DNA of 64,000 bases from Flaccisagitta enflata (GCA_965153355.1 OZ231126.1:103230001-103294000); one strand, 5' to 3'. Shown: positions 11,916-23,082, numbered from the stretch's first letter. The notes: a model not told the origin generated them from the sequence alone. Numbers and translations are program-made.

Positions 11916-12550
11916 AATCATGACATAATGAATCAAATTTACTTAAAATATGAAAATTCACTCTTTTTTTCCCACAAATACCTAAGTTTCCTAAGTTTTT
12001 CCTTGATGGAATAGATGTGTTTGTAGAGCTTTTTGTAAAAGCCACAAAGATGGCAGCTACGAGAGGTGTGTTTAGTGGGATGGTGTTTGGTCTTGATGTA
12101 TTTTTTTACTTTTTGAAGTGTTGGTCTAGCTTGAATCATGAGATTCAAAAGGTCGGCGTTGTTCAGGGGGAGACGAAAATCGAGAGTTTGAAAATCAAGA
12201 CTCCCTTGAGAAACGGTCGGCTGAATGAGGTAGACGTTGGCGAAAATTCTCTGACCTTGTTTTTCAACGGTACACTTGGTAAAAATTTTTTGTGTTGGCG
12301 AAACTTGCGTATGTTTTGGATTCCCAAATTTGGGGTCACGGTTTTGGCGTATCATTTTGTTGTATCCAAGCTTATGCTGAGCTAGCTCGGGTGAGATTTT
12401 CATAAGTTCTCCTAGTGTGTCTAGATTCAGTTTTATGTGTTGCGCTTCTTGCTTGTCGCAGTGCTTTGAAATTGATGCTTGTGTGCTGTAAATTTGCGTA
12501 AGCGTTTTTGTTTTTTCTGTTTTGGTGCGGATTTCCCCAATAAACTCCAT
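10067..12550 (-). CDS. Four-exon Polinton-region gene, unknown function (Pro/Ala/Gln-rich, acidic tail)
   Basis: ATG at 12550-12548. Exons read 12550-11982, 11861-11727, 11582-11490 and 11280-10067. The introns (120, 144 and 209 nt) all have GT-AG ends with pyrimidine-rich acceptors, and all three are phase 2 and keep the frame, which strongly supports a real spliced gene. Exon 1 encodes about 190 residues of non-repetitive sequence with a CHLC knuckle near its end. Exon 2 holds a 10-bp repeat giving QPTPANAS-like runs. Exon 3 is Gln/His-rich. Exon 4 is Ser-rich, then Asn/Gly/Ala repeats, then Pro/Ala-rich (KIEQPPAAAPPPPAAA), ending in acidic SPVFSDEDE. In exon 4 the best frame changes twice by one base (near 10750 and in the GGAGGAT repeat near 10390), so it is damaged, or the sequence has indel errors. 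No family is recognised. The length would be about 670 residues. Confidence 0.65.
11281..11489 (-). other. Intron 3 of the four-exon gene, containing a CA microsatellite
   Basis: Donor CAAAG|GTTAGT and acceptor CATTTTACAG. A CA array (about 11336-11398) lies inside. The array is therefore transcribed but not coding. Confidence 0.7.
11583..11726 (-). other. Intron 2 of the four-exon gene
   Basis: Donor CTCCAG|GTGATT and acceptor CTTTGCACAG. Phase 2 like its neighbours. Confidence 0.7.
11862..11981 (-). other. Intron 1 of the four-exon gene, containing a GATA array
   Basis: Donor CTTAG|GTATTT and acceptor ATCCTTACAG. A GATA tetranucleotide run lies at about 11879-11914. Confidence 0.7.
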
Positions 12551-12560
12551 GGTTACGGAT

Positions 12561-12668
12561 GTGTTTATGTGACGCAATGTGTTTATGTGACGCAATGTGT
12601 TTATGTGACGCAATGTGTTTATGTGACACAATGTGTTTATGTGACGCAATGTGTTTATGTGACGCAAT
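12561..12668. repeat. 18-bp minisatellite in the 5' leader of the four-exon gene
   Basis: Six near-perfect copies of TTTATGTGACGCAATGTG end 11 bases before the chosen ATG. In the gene's frame they would read RHINTL repeats. I take them as 5' UTR because the first ATG with non-repetitive coding lies just after. Confidence 0.85.
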
Positions 12669-12786
12669 TCTAGTAAAGAGTAAAGAGTAAAGAGTGAGAT
12701 GGCGTGGGAGGCGAGAAGAGAAGCAATGTAGATCAAGCTTGAGAGGTATGATCGAAAGTTTGTGATCTTAGAAGCTGCAGCCATGG

Positions 12787-12794
12787 CTTTTATA
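12787..12794 (-). promoter_or_regulatory. TATA box of the four-exon gene
   Basis: TATAAAAG on the minus strand, 237 bp upstream of the ATG. This leaves room for a start site about 30 bp downstream and a leader containing the 18-bp repeats. Confidence 0.5.
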
Positions 12795-12937
12795 TTGTCC
12801 AAAACCCATAATCCCCTTCGTATTTTTCCCCTCTTCCCCATACCGCTTTCCTCCTCCATCCTCTCTTTTTTTTTTCGCGACATTTCTGTTTGTTCTTCTG
12901 CTCCTCACTTTTTCGTGACTTACCCATACGACGTCGA

Positions 12938-12942
<5 letters not shown>

Positions 12943-13014
<72 letters not shown>
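12943..13014. repeat. CT microsatellite
   Basis: About 36 uninterrupted CT dinucleotides. Confidence 0.98.
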
Positions 13015-13016
<2 letters not shown>

Positions 13017-13196
13017 GATTCCGTTCCAGGTGTGACGCGAAATCTTGTCACAGTAAACATGCGTTTTGACTTTTCTTTCCCTCCCTAATCCGTTTTTCCC
13101 TCCCTTAATCCTTGTTTACACACATGTCTCTCATTCATTTCATATTTACAGTGTTGAATCGCGCGTTTTGAATGCAAAAGTCACCTGTGACATTTG

Positions 13197-15240
<2,044 letters not shown>

Positions 15241-15243
15241 TGG

Positions 15244-15690
15244 CTAAAAAAACAGTAAAAATGTCATATATATAGTTTTTTTCTTCAGGAGCTTTGGACT
15301 ATAGTATATTTCGATTAATTCATTGCCAAATATTTTACGATAGCTGAAAAAAGCAAACTGTAAAACCCAACAGCCACACGAATGAAGATAGGAAGACTGT
15401 AAAGAACGGGACATATGAATTATCTTATCAGTATACCGCAATACTTTTTTATGCAAATCAGGGCATTCAGTAATTTTTGTCGAAAAGCTACATTCTAGTG
15501 AAAAATGCCCAGATATTAATGTATGGCAGTAAACCCAATGCGAGCCAATAGGGTCATCAGAATTTGAGAGATTGGCCACAAAACTTATATTTGGCCTTAT
15601 ATCAGGACAGTTGTTTTGAGAAAATACACCCAAAAATGACTTGGAAAGCGGGTCAGACCGGATGGCTCGATCAGTAGTATATCCATTCAT
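15244..15690 (-). CDS. Polinton adenain-like cysteine protease
   Basis: 148 residues. Homologues in Polintons and adenoviruses cleave capsid precursor proteins during virion maturation. The catalytic His is seen in DPIGSHWVYC (His51) and the catalytic Cys in SLQSSYLHSCGCW (Gln98, Cys105), with the usual spacing and order of the adenain/ULP1 fold. The acidic residue that should follow the His block is hard to place, because the expected FDS-type motif reads LECSFS. The N-terminus may be incomplete, since family members are usually 180-210 residues. It lies directly downstream of the major capsid gene on the same strand, as expected for the morphogenesis module. I identified it by motif reading, not by alignment. 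Confidence 0.65.
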   Translation of the reverse strand: MNGYTTDRAIRSDPLSKSFLGVFSQNNCPDIRPNISFVANLSNSDDPIGSHWVYCHTLISGHFSLECSFSTKITECPDLHKKVLRYTDKIIHMSRSLQSSYLHSCGCWVLQFAFFSYRKIFGNELIEIYYSPKLLKKKTIYMTFLLFF

Positions 15691-15751
15691 TTTTTTTCTT
15701 TATTTTTTTTTTACTTTTTTTTTTTTTTTTTTTTATTTTCTTTTTTTTTTT

Positions 15752-15849
<98 letters not shown>

Positions 15850-16003
15850 TTTTAAATTTTTTTTTTTTTAATTTTATTTTTTTTTATTTCTTTTTTTTTT
15901 TTTAATTTATTTCTTTTTTTTCTTTTTTTTCTTTTTTTCAAAAAGTTTTTTTTTTTAATTTTTTTTTTTCAAAAAAAAATTTTTTTTTAAATTTTTAAAT
16001 TTT
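15685..16003. repeat. Poly-T tract between protease and capsid genes
   Basis: About 300 bp of nearly pure T with scattered A and C (poly-A on the coding strand of the capsid gene). On the minus strand it sits just past the capsid stop codon at 16010, so an inserted retrosequence tail or slippage expansion is possible. Confidence 0.9.
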
Positions 16004-16009
16004 ATTTAT

Positions 16010-17754
16010 TTAAAATTGGAATGATTTTAAAATTTGTCTCTGGGAATCAATTTGTAAAGTTTCAACATTTTTATAAAAAAGTACGACTTTTATTGCTTCA
16101 TAATCTCCCTTAAGTCTCAAAAATAATTTCACATTGCCAAGGCGTCTAGGAAGTAATGCATCTGAGCAATGCTTGTTACAATTCATCATGTCAAATTTCA
16201 TTAAAGGGTAGTTTTTTTTCCAATTTGCCATATCTATCAATAAACCATTATCCTCAAATGTACTATCATTGCCAAAAAGTGATAAAAATGGTCTTAATGC
16301 TGTCCCATCATTGGCAAAATCAAATCTAAATGGGATTGAAGGTATGTTATATTCTTGAAAAGTTTAATATGCTTCTTGTAAATCAAACAAATCATAGGCA
16401 AATGGTGATGAAGAGTATTCCCCAACCGCTTTTGAAAGAAGCTGGAGGCCCATAACCACTTCCTCTGGTGCAAAATTCTGGCTAAAGCAATCATTTGCAG
16501 CAAAAACGGTCTGTCCTTTTGGGATGATAAATGACTTAATACTATAAATGTCCAGGATATAGGACGCAGGTGTGCGTAAAAGCTCACTTTCTAGCTTTAA
16601 TTGTAGAGATTCCACCAATTTTACATGAGTTATAACCATCCTGGCCATTTTAATTTGATATTGATATTCTGGCGAAGTATCTGCCAAAAGTAATACATAT
16701 TCATTTGAATTAAAAGAAAAATTGAACAATATTTGGAGCATAGGGAGCTGTAGAGAGCAATTTTTGAAGGGGGGGGGACGATTTTTAGGGGGGGGGCGGT
16801 TTTAAGAGTAAGGAATGAGGGGGCGGTTTTTAGAGAAAGGAATGAGGGGGTTTTGGGTGGATTTGGGTTTGGGATGGAAAAAGAAACGTGAATTAGAATC
16901 TCTGTACTGCTCTTTTCTCTTTCTCCCCCTCCTCTCCTTTCTTCTCCTCCCATTTCTCTCATCCTCTTCCTCTTCCTCTTCCTAATCAAACTGAATCATG
17001 CATTCTCACATTTTCTCTCTCTCTTCTTTAAGCTCTTAGTCAAACTGAATCATGCATTCTCACATTTTCTCTCTCTCTTCTTTAAGGTCCTAGTCACAAC
17101 TGAATCATGCATCCATTCATAGTACTACTCTATAGTACTACTCTATATAGTATTTACCATTAGTCGATTTTGTAATGCTAACGGGGTGAATAAAGGACAA
17201 GAGAGGTGCACTTCTTCGCTTTGATTAGTGTAAGCTGCCCTTTTCTTTCTTCCTCCCGGCGCAAGACAGTCAGTACCATCTACTGTCTCATCTTGAAAAA
17301 ACAGAACTCTTTCCATCTTTGACTTTAATGCGTCTGACTGAAAACCCAAGATAGTCATGAGATAACTTGTCATTGCGTATTCGGCTACAACAGGAGAGCA
17401 CTGTTGGCCAGATATGGTAATAGCCAAATCCCGAATAAGAGAGAAACCCGGTCCTTGGGCAAAGCAGCATGTTTTGCCTGCTTCTGGAGCTGGCATTGCT
17501 GTCCCTTTGCTGTCCTTTACAATTTTGACAGAAAGTTCCAAAAAGGATTCTGACAAATCAATATAACTACTACAGGCATCTTGCTGAAATATTATAGACC
17601 TGCAATTATCTGTTACAGCCACTGTAGGCAGTAGCTCTTGCTGCCACACCCTTTCTATTGAAAAATCAGTTTTTGCTGGAATGAAATATGATAGCTGCTG
17701 TCCCAAACAGCTCTCACCCTCTGCGTAATAAGGGCTGGAGAGATTAAGAGCCAT
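16010..17754 (-). pseudogene. Polinton major capsid protein (double jelly roll), split by an intron and a nonsense codon
   Basis: Exon 1 is 17754-17158 (199 codons) and exon 2 is 16747-16010. They are separated by a 410-nt phase-0 intron with a GTAAAT donor and a CTCTCTACAG acceptor, so the reading frame is kept. Exon 2 has one in-frame TAA at 16364-16366, after which the same frame continues to the stop at 16010. Total coding length is about 444 residues, near the lower end for the family. The N-terminal block (SSPYYAEGESC, QQLSYFIPAKTDFSIERVW) and the block around FAPEEVVMGLQLL match my recollection of Polinton/adintovirus hexon-like capsid proteins. The gene lies between the small basic protein and the protease. 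Copies with a stop codon cannot yield the full protein. The family call is by recognition of gene order and these blocks. Confidence 0.7.
16748..17157 (-). other. Spliceosomal intron in the capsid gene
   Basis: 410 nt, GT-AG, phase 0. It contains a tandem duplication of about 62 bp (16985-17105, sharing CAAACTGAATCATGCATTCT) and a G-run-rich section (16765-16860). Coding similarity stops exactly at the donor and resumes at the acceptor. Confidence 0.7.
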
Positions 17755-17799
17755 TTTGAAAGATAGAAAAACTCTTTCTTCTCTTTTTTCTAGATCCCC

Positions 17800-18020
17800 C
17801 TTTTCTGTCCTTTCCTCCTCTTCCTCCTCCTTTCTTTCCTCCTCCTTTCTTTCCTCCTCTTCCTCCTCGTTTTCCTCCTCCTCCTTTCTTTCCTCCTCTT
17901 CCTCCTCGTTTTCCTCCTCCTTGTTGCCTTGTTTGACTTTTCCTTCCTGGGCCCCTACCTCTCTGACCTTTCTGCGCTCCTCTTACTCCCCCTCCTCCTC
18001 TTTTTCCTCCTCTTCCTCGT
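17800..18020. repeat. TCC/TTTCC-rich low-complexity tract
   Basis: CCTCCTCTTCCTCC and TTTCCTCCTCC repeats directly upstream of the capsid ATG on the minus strand, between it and the small basic protein gene. Confidence 0.85.
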
Positions 18021-18073
18021 TTGCCTGCACCCAATATATTTTTTTTTCTTTTTTTCTTTGGTTCAATAATTTC

Positions 18074-18340
18074 TTATGCAGAACCTCCAATTTTTGTATC
18101 TGAAGGATTTTTTTTGGTATTTATAGCCTTTCCAGCTTGATCTAACATGGTTGCTGTGAGTAGTTTCCCGCCGTCTTTGATTGCTGTTGTCCCCAAATCT
18201 TTTATATTATTAGCTGTTATCAAAGCATTACCTAAATGATTAATGATTGGTCTCATTTTACGCCCAAATTGACTGATACTTGAATAAAAGCCCCGCCCCT
18301 TTTGACGTCTACCCCTCAAATGAAAAAGTTTTATCGCCAT
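18074..18340 (-). CDS. Small basic capsid-associated protein (pVI/pX-like position)
   Basis: 88 residues. The N-terminus is basic and glycine-rich (HLRGRRQKGRGFYSS), followed by a predicted amphipathic region and Ala/Lys-rich tail. Its start lies inside the end of the penton-like gene (32-nt overlap, different frame). In Polintons and adintoviruses a short basic or membrane-active protein related in role to adenovirus pVI or pX often sits between penton and major capsid genes. Assignment here is by position, size and GRGFYSS-like N-terminus, so the role is an inference. The frame appears intact. Confidence 0.5.
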   Translation of the reverse strand: MAIKLFHLRGRRQKGRGFYSSISQFGRKMRPIINHLGNALITANNIKDLGTTAIKDGGKLLTATMLDQAGKAINTKKNPSDTKIGGSA

Positions 18341-19235
18341 ATTCTTTTATATGTAGTAATAAACGAACTGGGTGTGCAAAAGGAATAGTTATTCCGTCTA
18401 GATTAATTAAATTTACTTTAATTTGACTTATATATGTTTTATTCAGCCTCACATATAGCGGCAAAGAGAATTTTTTGACAACATGCAACTTTAAGTCATC
18501 ATTACATAGAGAAACAAAACGTAACACTCTTTCCCGACCTGTAGATACTAATTGCTCATTGATAACATCAATTGTTACCATAAACTCATTAAATGACCAA
18601 ATTTTAGGCTCCATTGCAAAAAAATTGTTTTTTGTACAAATACTAGTATAGCGCTGTCTTGCTGCTGGAGCAAATTTTCGAGTTTCATTCTTGAATTTAT
18701 AACTAAATTGAGGTTTATTATTTCCCAGCACTATTGTTTGACGCGGCCCATCGTGTTTTTCAGCACCAACAAGAACAAGACTGTATGATTTCACAAGAAT
18801 TGTTACAAACATATTAGGATAAGGAAATCTAGTCCAAATTGTTCGATGCTTTGTAGAGTAATTAAAAATATTGGCTTCCATTTTTCGCAATCTAGGCACT
18901 TCCTTATAAATCTTTCTATTTATGTAAGCACATAACAAAGTAGCTGAACTGAAATGAATTTTTTCTAATTTGATTTTAAACCATTTTCCATACAATTTTT
19001 GTTCTCTATCAACAACATACAAAAAATCTAAAACCTCTATGATACGTTCTTCTTCAGGCTCTTTACTGTCAAATTCTGAGTCAAAGGCCACCTCTAACAG
19101 ACTAATAGAACTTTGTGGAGAAACGGTTATAGGTGATTGAAAAGTGGTTGTCCATGAACCGTAAGAATTTCCTGTAAATTCGTCTGTATTAGATATCGTA
19201 TGTAAAAATATACCCATCTTGTTCCAGGTCAGCAA
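18309..19235 (-). CDS. Polinton minor capsid (penton-like) protein
   Basis: 308 codons, intact. If translation begins at the internal Met of MGIFLHTISNTDEF, the protein is about 302 residues. The N-terminus fits the penton pattern of an opening strand followed by FxSPITVSPQSSISLLEVAF. The C-terminus ends with PVRLLLHIKEYG, resembling the closing strand seen in Polinton minor capsid proteins. Single jelly-roll pentons of this group are usually 250-350 residues. Lies between the integrase and the small basic protein, same strand. It overlaps the next gene by 32 nt, which argues for a compact virus-like transcription unit. Confidence 0.65.
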   Translation of the reverse strand: MLTWNKMGIFLHTISNTDEFTGNSYGSWTTTFQSPITVSPQSSISLLEVAFDSEFDSKEPEEERIIEVLDFLYVVDREQKLYGKWFKIKLEKIHFSSATLLCAYINRKIYKEVPRLRKMEANIFNYSTKHRTIWTRFPYPNMFVTILVKSYSLVLVGAEKHDGPRQTIVLGNNKPQFSYKFKNETRKFAPAARQRYTSICTKNNFFAMEPKIWSFNEFMVTIDVINEQLVSTGRERVLRFVSLCNDDLKLHVVKKFSLPLYVRLNKTYISQIKVNLINLDGITIPFAHPVRLLLHIKEYGDKTFSFEG

Positions 19236-19526
19236 TTTCTTTTTCCGTCAACCACTTTCCTGGTGAAGTACTTTCCTGATTTGTTTTTCTCACTAAATAC
19301 TCAGTCTGAGTATTGCTTACACTGTTATCTCTCAATTTTCTACCAGTCTGCCTTTTTTTTAAAACAATATATCTTTTATTTTCTGTTTCCTCAGGTTCTT
19401 TTGTTTTTGATAACTCGCTTGCGTAGAATGTTTTTTTGCTATTACTTAAACGATAATTAGCAGGAATACTTTTTTTATCTGTCTTACTTTTTCAATAGGG
19501 TTGTCAAACTTGCTTAAATAGCCTTT

Positions 19527-20546
19527 TTAAAATAGTTTAGCCTCTGACATTGGACGAACGCGTTCTCCCTCTTCGTGCAATGGTTTTTTATCATATTTCT
19601 GATAAAATTTTTTTAGATCTAGGGCCTTTAAACGCATCAACTGTTGTTCTTTGTCTTTGTTAAAAACTGCTTGTTCTGGGCTCATGTTGTACTTAGCTTG
19701 TACAGTGGCATTGTAGGCTTTTGTGACCTGTGGCAAATATTTTGTCCAAGCAAAAGTGTTATTCAGTGTAAGAATCTTAATGAGTCTTGACTGAATTTGA
19801 GATATTCCAAATTCAGCCAATGATGATTTGTTGGGCCTGCTAGAAAAATAGTTCTCCACTCCTTGGCTCTCAAAATATGACCTACAAGAAATAAATTTGG
19901 TACCTATATGGTGGGATGGGTTGGGTGGGTGGTAGGGTGGTGGGTGGGTAGGGTTAGTGGGTAGGGATAGGAAAAAAACAAAAGATCAATTAGCGCCACC
20001 TATATATGCACTCAAACCCAAACAAACACAATCAGGGCTCCAAATTATGCTAATTTCCAATCAGCGCACCAAATTATCACATTCAGACCTCCAAATTATG
20101 CTAATTTCCAATCAGCGCACCAAATTAGCACAAATTAGCGCAGACTCACCGCGATCAGACCAAATCTTCTCCACTTTATGGTCTGTACTGGCTACAAATG
20201 CAAAAAATTCTTTGAAGGCCTGAACCATCTCCTCTTTTGATTTTCGCCTTAAAACTTTTGTCCAAATAAACAAACTACATAAATCAATAGTTAAAAATAT
20301 CCAATTATTTTTATTGTTATAAGAAGAATACCGGCTCATATCTGCGAGGTCTGCCCCACAAGTGATTCTCCTTTGAATGAAATTTGATTTTTTCTTTTTG
20401 AAAATAACACTTATTTTCTGTTTTTGCAAAAAGTTAACCAAATCCTTATCTGTGATAGATTTAAGAGTTTTCAAAGCCTCACGTTTTAGCTTATCTTTAT
20501 TTGCCAGACCTGCAGGTGAGCTATAATCATAATATAACCGATTCAA
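19527..20546 (-). pseudogene. Polinton retroviral-type integrase, split by an intron-like segment
   Basis: 5' part 20546-20146 and 3' part 19881-19527. The first catalytic Asp lies in ITCGADLADM, and FLTIDLCSLFIWTKVLR matches the rve core. The second Asp is in KIWSDRG, and a candidate Glu is in SSLAEFGIS. The C-terminal part ends with WTKYLPQVTKAYN and MSPEQAVF. The parts are separated by 264 nt (20145-19882) that begins GT, ends CTTGTAG and has phase 2 on both sides, so splicing there would keep the frame. A stronger donor match (GTGAGT) four bases upstream would not keep the frame. The integrase inserts the element into host DNA. No chromodomain is seen. About 250 residues in all, shorter than many Polinton integrases. 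Confidence 0.7.
19882..20145 (-). other. Intron-like segment within the integrase gene
   Basis: GT-AG ends. It contains two direct copies of a unit of about 56 bp sharing CCAAATTATGCTAATTTCCA (20041-20120). It also carries a G-rich run on the plus strand (about 19910-19970, repeated GGGTGGGT), which is C-rich in the transcript. It may be an intron or a short insertion. Confidence 0.5.
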
Positions 20547-20565
20547 AAGTTCTAATTTCTTTTTT

Positions 20566-21495
20566 TCATCTTCTGTTTCTTGTTCTTCTGTTTTTTGGTC
20601 TTCTGTTTTTGGCCTTCTGTTTTTTGGCCTTCTGTTTTTTGGCCTTCTGTTTTCCGCCCTTCTGTTTTTTGGCCTTCTGTTTCTTTTTTGGAGATTTTAG
20701 AAAAGTCTTCCATTTTATTCCTGTTCCTTTTCTACTACTGTTACTTAATGTAGGGTCATCAGACTCATCCTCGGATGGATTATAAATGGGGTCAAAAAAT
20801 TCGCTTTCCCCACCTAATGTGGATTTTTCTGGTACCCTGCATGTTTCAAACAGGGGTGCTTTATTGGGTGTTGATGAAGCTACAGGCTCATTGGTAGTCT
20901 GAGACTCAATGTATTTTAATGCTTCACGATTTTTAATCAATCTATTTTGCAAAATCTCATCTATCTCATCTTCTTTTATAAGTTTATTCAAAAGTATCTT
21001 AGATTCATATTTCATCACTGTAAGAGGCTTAACTAGATTTTCCAAAATACCCCAGGAACTGCCAGCTAATTCCTTAGAATCACATACAATCTTTTTGGTA
21101 CTAATCTGCACCCCTGGCAGTCTGGCTAGTATCATAAATAACCGAACTGTAGCATTTTTATATGTTTTCTGAACTTTACTTTCTATCAATGCAACAACAT
21201 CATTGATATTGGTGCTCTCAGTTGCATTAACATTAGTGGGTGTTAAGGGATTTGTGCTAGGTTGAATGCCTTTTGCAACAGCTGAACTAATAATAGGCTC
21301 AAACTGTTCTGATAGATTTTTTAAAGACTCAGCCCTCAAATTTTTTCCTAAAGCCTTTGTTTCAGTGTAATCTGTTGCAAACTTTTTCAAAGCGATGTCC
21401 GCCGGTTCTCCATCCGCCGATTTACTTTTATTGAGTGTCATTCGATAATAAACACAAGGATCTAACAATAGATATTCTTTTACGTAATTATTCAT
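20566..21495 (-). CDS. Polinton-associated protein of unknown function with Lys-rich repeat tail
   Basis: 309 residues, intact. The first 240 residues are non-repetitive and largely helical by eye. The tail consists of KKQKAKKQ and KNRRP repeats made by a 15-bp DNA repeat (about 20575-20690), giving a strongly basic C-terminus that could bind nucleic acid (inference). Its ATG overlaps the stop of the upstream ORF in an ATGA arrangement, and the integrase starts 20 nt downstream. I do not recognise the family. Position between ATPase and integrase suggests a structural or DNA-binding cargo protein. Confidence 0.55.
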   Translation of the reverse strand: MNNYVKEYLLLDPCVYYRMTLNKSKSADGEPADIALKKFATDYTETKALGKNLRAESLKNLSEQFEPIISSAVAKGIQPSTNPLTPTNVNATESTNINDVVALIESKVQKTYKNATVRLFMILARLPGVQISTKKIVCDSKELAGSSWGILENLVKPLTVMKYESKILLNKLIKEDEIDEILQNRLIKNREALKYIESQTTNEPVASSTPNKAPLFETCRVPEKSTLGGESEFFDPIYNPSEDESDDPTLSNSSRKGTGIKWKTFLKSPKKKQKAKKQKGGKQKAKKQKAKKQKAKNRRPKNRRTRNRR

Positions 21496-21818
21496 TGTTT
21501 ATGTAAGGCCTCTCGAATCACAGGCAAGAGGAAGCCAAGGAGGGTGAAAAAAAATTGATTTTCAATCAAAATTTTTTTTCTGCTTTTAAAACTTTTATTC
21601 TTACTCAATAATGCTTTAATATCATCCTTAAATGGCATTAAATTTTGTATTGTGGTATTATCTACTGGATATATTCCTTTATAAACATTATATATGAAAT
21701 TTATATAGAATCTCAAAACTTCATTTTTCATATTCAACAATTGATTCTTCCTTCTATCATCTGGCAAATTAAAAAGAAACTCAAGTAAAGGCAAATGTTT
21801 TTGCAAATCTTTATTCAT
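21492..21818 (-). CDS. Small Polinton protein of unknown function
   Basis: 108 residues, intact, starting 18 nt past the ATPase stop and overlapping the next ORF by 4 nt (ATGA). The middle is basic and the C-terminal 25 residues are hydrophobic (FFFTLLGFLLPVIREAL), which could be a membrane-associating segment. No family is recognised. Tight spacing on both sides suggests one transcript with the ATPase and the following ORF, or viral-style gene packing. Confidence 0.5.
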   Translation of the reverse strand: MNKDLQKHLPLLEFLFNLPDDRRKNQLLNMKNEVLRFYINFIYNVYKGIYPVDNTTIQNLMPFKDDIKALLSKNKSFKSRKKILIENQFFFTLLGFLLPVIREALHKQ

Positions 21819-21835
21819 TTTTTTGGGGGATTTGC

Positions 21836-22513
21836 TTAAGGGGTAATCATAGGTGCTTCAAAACTGAAAATTTTTGATCTTATTTTTAACTCTGGTGGAC
21901 AAAAAGGTGAAACATCCACAGTAATATATGACCACATATTCTGTAAGACATACTCTTCATAGACAGAAAGTAGACATTTATAGGAAGGGCCAAAAACTTG
22001 CCGACTAAAATACACTAAGCTATCATAAGCTCTCGGCGATTTCATAAAATTAAAAATTTGGGTATTAAGGGAAATGGTTCGTAAATCGGCTACACTTGAG
22101 TCAAAAACGTTGTGTAGTAATGTACAAATCGAGGAGTTGTAATGGTGTGATTTGACAGTATGCCAGCTTTTGAGGAAGCCTGGAGGAGCATCTGGAGCTA
22201 CGTCATCCAAAATCAAAAATACATTTTGTAGGCCTTCTAAATCTAGCATTGGATCATCAAATGATTTATAAAACTCTATATTTTCAACATCTTCTTTAAG
22301 CTGGTCAAAGGAATTTTGCCAGTTTTTAAAAAGGTACACTATTCTATCCGGAGGGTTCTTCATAACATACTTTAAATCTCTAGCTAAATTTTGAACCCAA
22401 GTCGATTTCCCAGAAAATGAGCTGCCACAACATAATACAGTAGTCGGATGAGTCCAGCGCAAATCAGGATACTCTTTAATGTAATCCATACTTTTTTCAT
22501 ACAATATTGACAT
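21836..22513 (-). CDS. Polinton FtsK/HerA-type genome-packaging ATPase
   Basis: 225 residues, intact. Walker A is GSSFSGKST (residues 30-38). Walker B is NVFLILDDV (97-105). The following arginine/sensor region (SSICTLLHNVFDSSVADLRT) matches the A32-like packaging ATPases of Polintons and adintoviruses, which drive DNA into capsids. Length is normal for the group. It is the outermost recognised gene on the right side, so the element's right end should lie in the next few hundred bases. Confidence 0.8.
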   Translation of the reverse strand: MSILYEKSMDYIKEYPDLRWTHPTTVLCCGSSFSGKSTWVQNLARDLKYVMKNPPDRIVYLFKNWQNSFDQLKEDVENIEFYKSFDDPMLDLEGLQNVFLILDDVAPDAPPGFLKSWHTVKSHHYNSSICTLLHNVFDSSVADLRTISLNTQIFNFMKSPRAYDSLVYFSRQVFGPSYKCLLSVYEEYVLQNMWSYITVDVSPFCPPELKIRSKIFSFEAPMITP

Positions 22514-22530
22514 ACCTACTTTTTTTCACA

Positions 22531-22538
22531 CTTATATA
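22531..22538 (-). promoter_or_regulatory. Candidate TATA box upstream of the ATPase
   Basis: TATATAAG on the minus strand, ending 17 bp before the ATPase ATG. That is very close for a start site before this ATG, so the true start may be downstream, or the box may be fortuitous. Confidence 0.3.
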
Positions 22539-22860
22539 ACCTCAGACAGGGTGTGCACACAAACCCAACCAAAAATCAAAGATTCTCTCTTTCTCAACTC
22601 ATGGCATCGCACCTGGATGTCACATGACCTTTTCCTCTTCCTCTTCCTCCTCTCAACCCTCCTCTCAACTCTCATGCCGCAAAACATCAAAGGATTTGGG
22701 GCTCAGAGTCGCTAGATCCCCATTTCACATATACTGGAAATTTTAACGACTCAATGCAGATCGCCGTTATTAGGACATACACCAGCTTCACGCGTATTTT
22801 TGAAAATGATATTTCCAATCAGCCCAACTTTCAGAGAATTTTATTAATCGGCCCGGTAAG

Positions 22861-22864
<4 letters not shown>

Positions 22865-22901
<37 letters not shown>

Positions 22902-22917
22902 AGAGAAAGAGAAAGAG
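22865..22917. repeat. GA microsatellite
   Basis: GA dinucleotides merging into GAAA variants. Confidence 0.95.
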
Positions 22918-23080
22918 TGAGAAAATAGAGAGCCAATATACGGCGTCTCTCATGAAAGTAACAAAAAACTTGTCCACATTTTGGATGGAGCCCCGGGTAT
23001 TTATAGGGACGCGACCCGGCGCACAGAGAGGATGTGGAAGATTTTTTCCTCCCCAGGGACCGCTTTGGTGGTAGACTTAC

Positions 23081-23082
<2 letters not shown>

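Noticed and set aside
22560-22900. Right terminal inverted repeat of the Polinton
   Set aside because: The left end lies outside the window, so no repeat pair can be compared.
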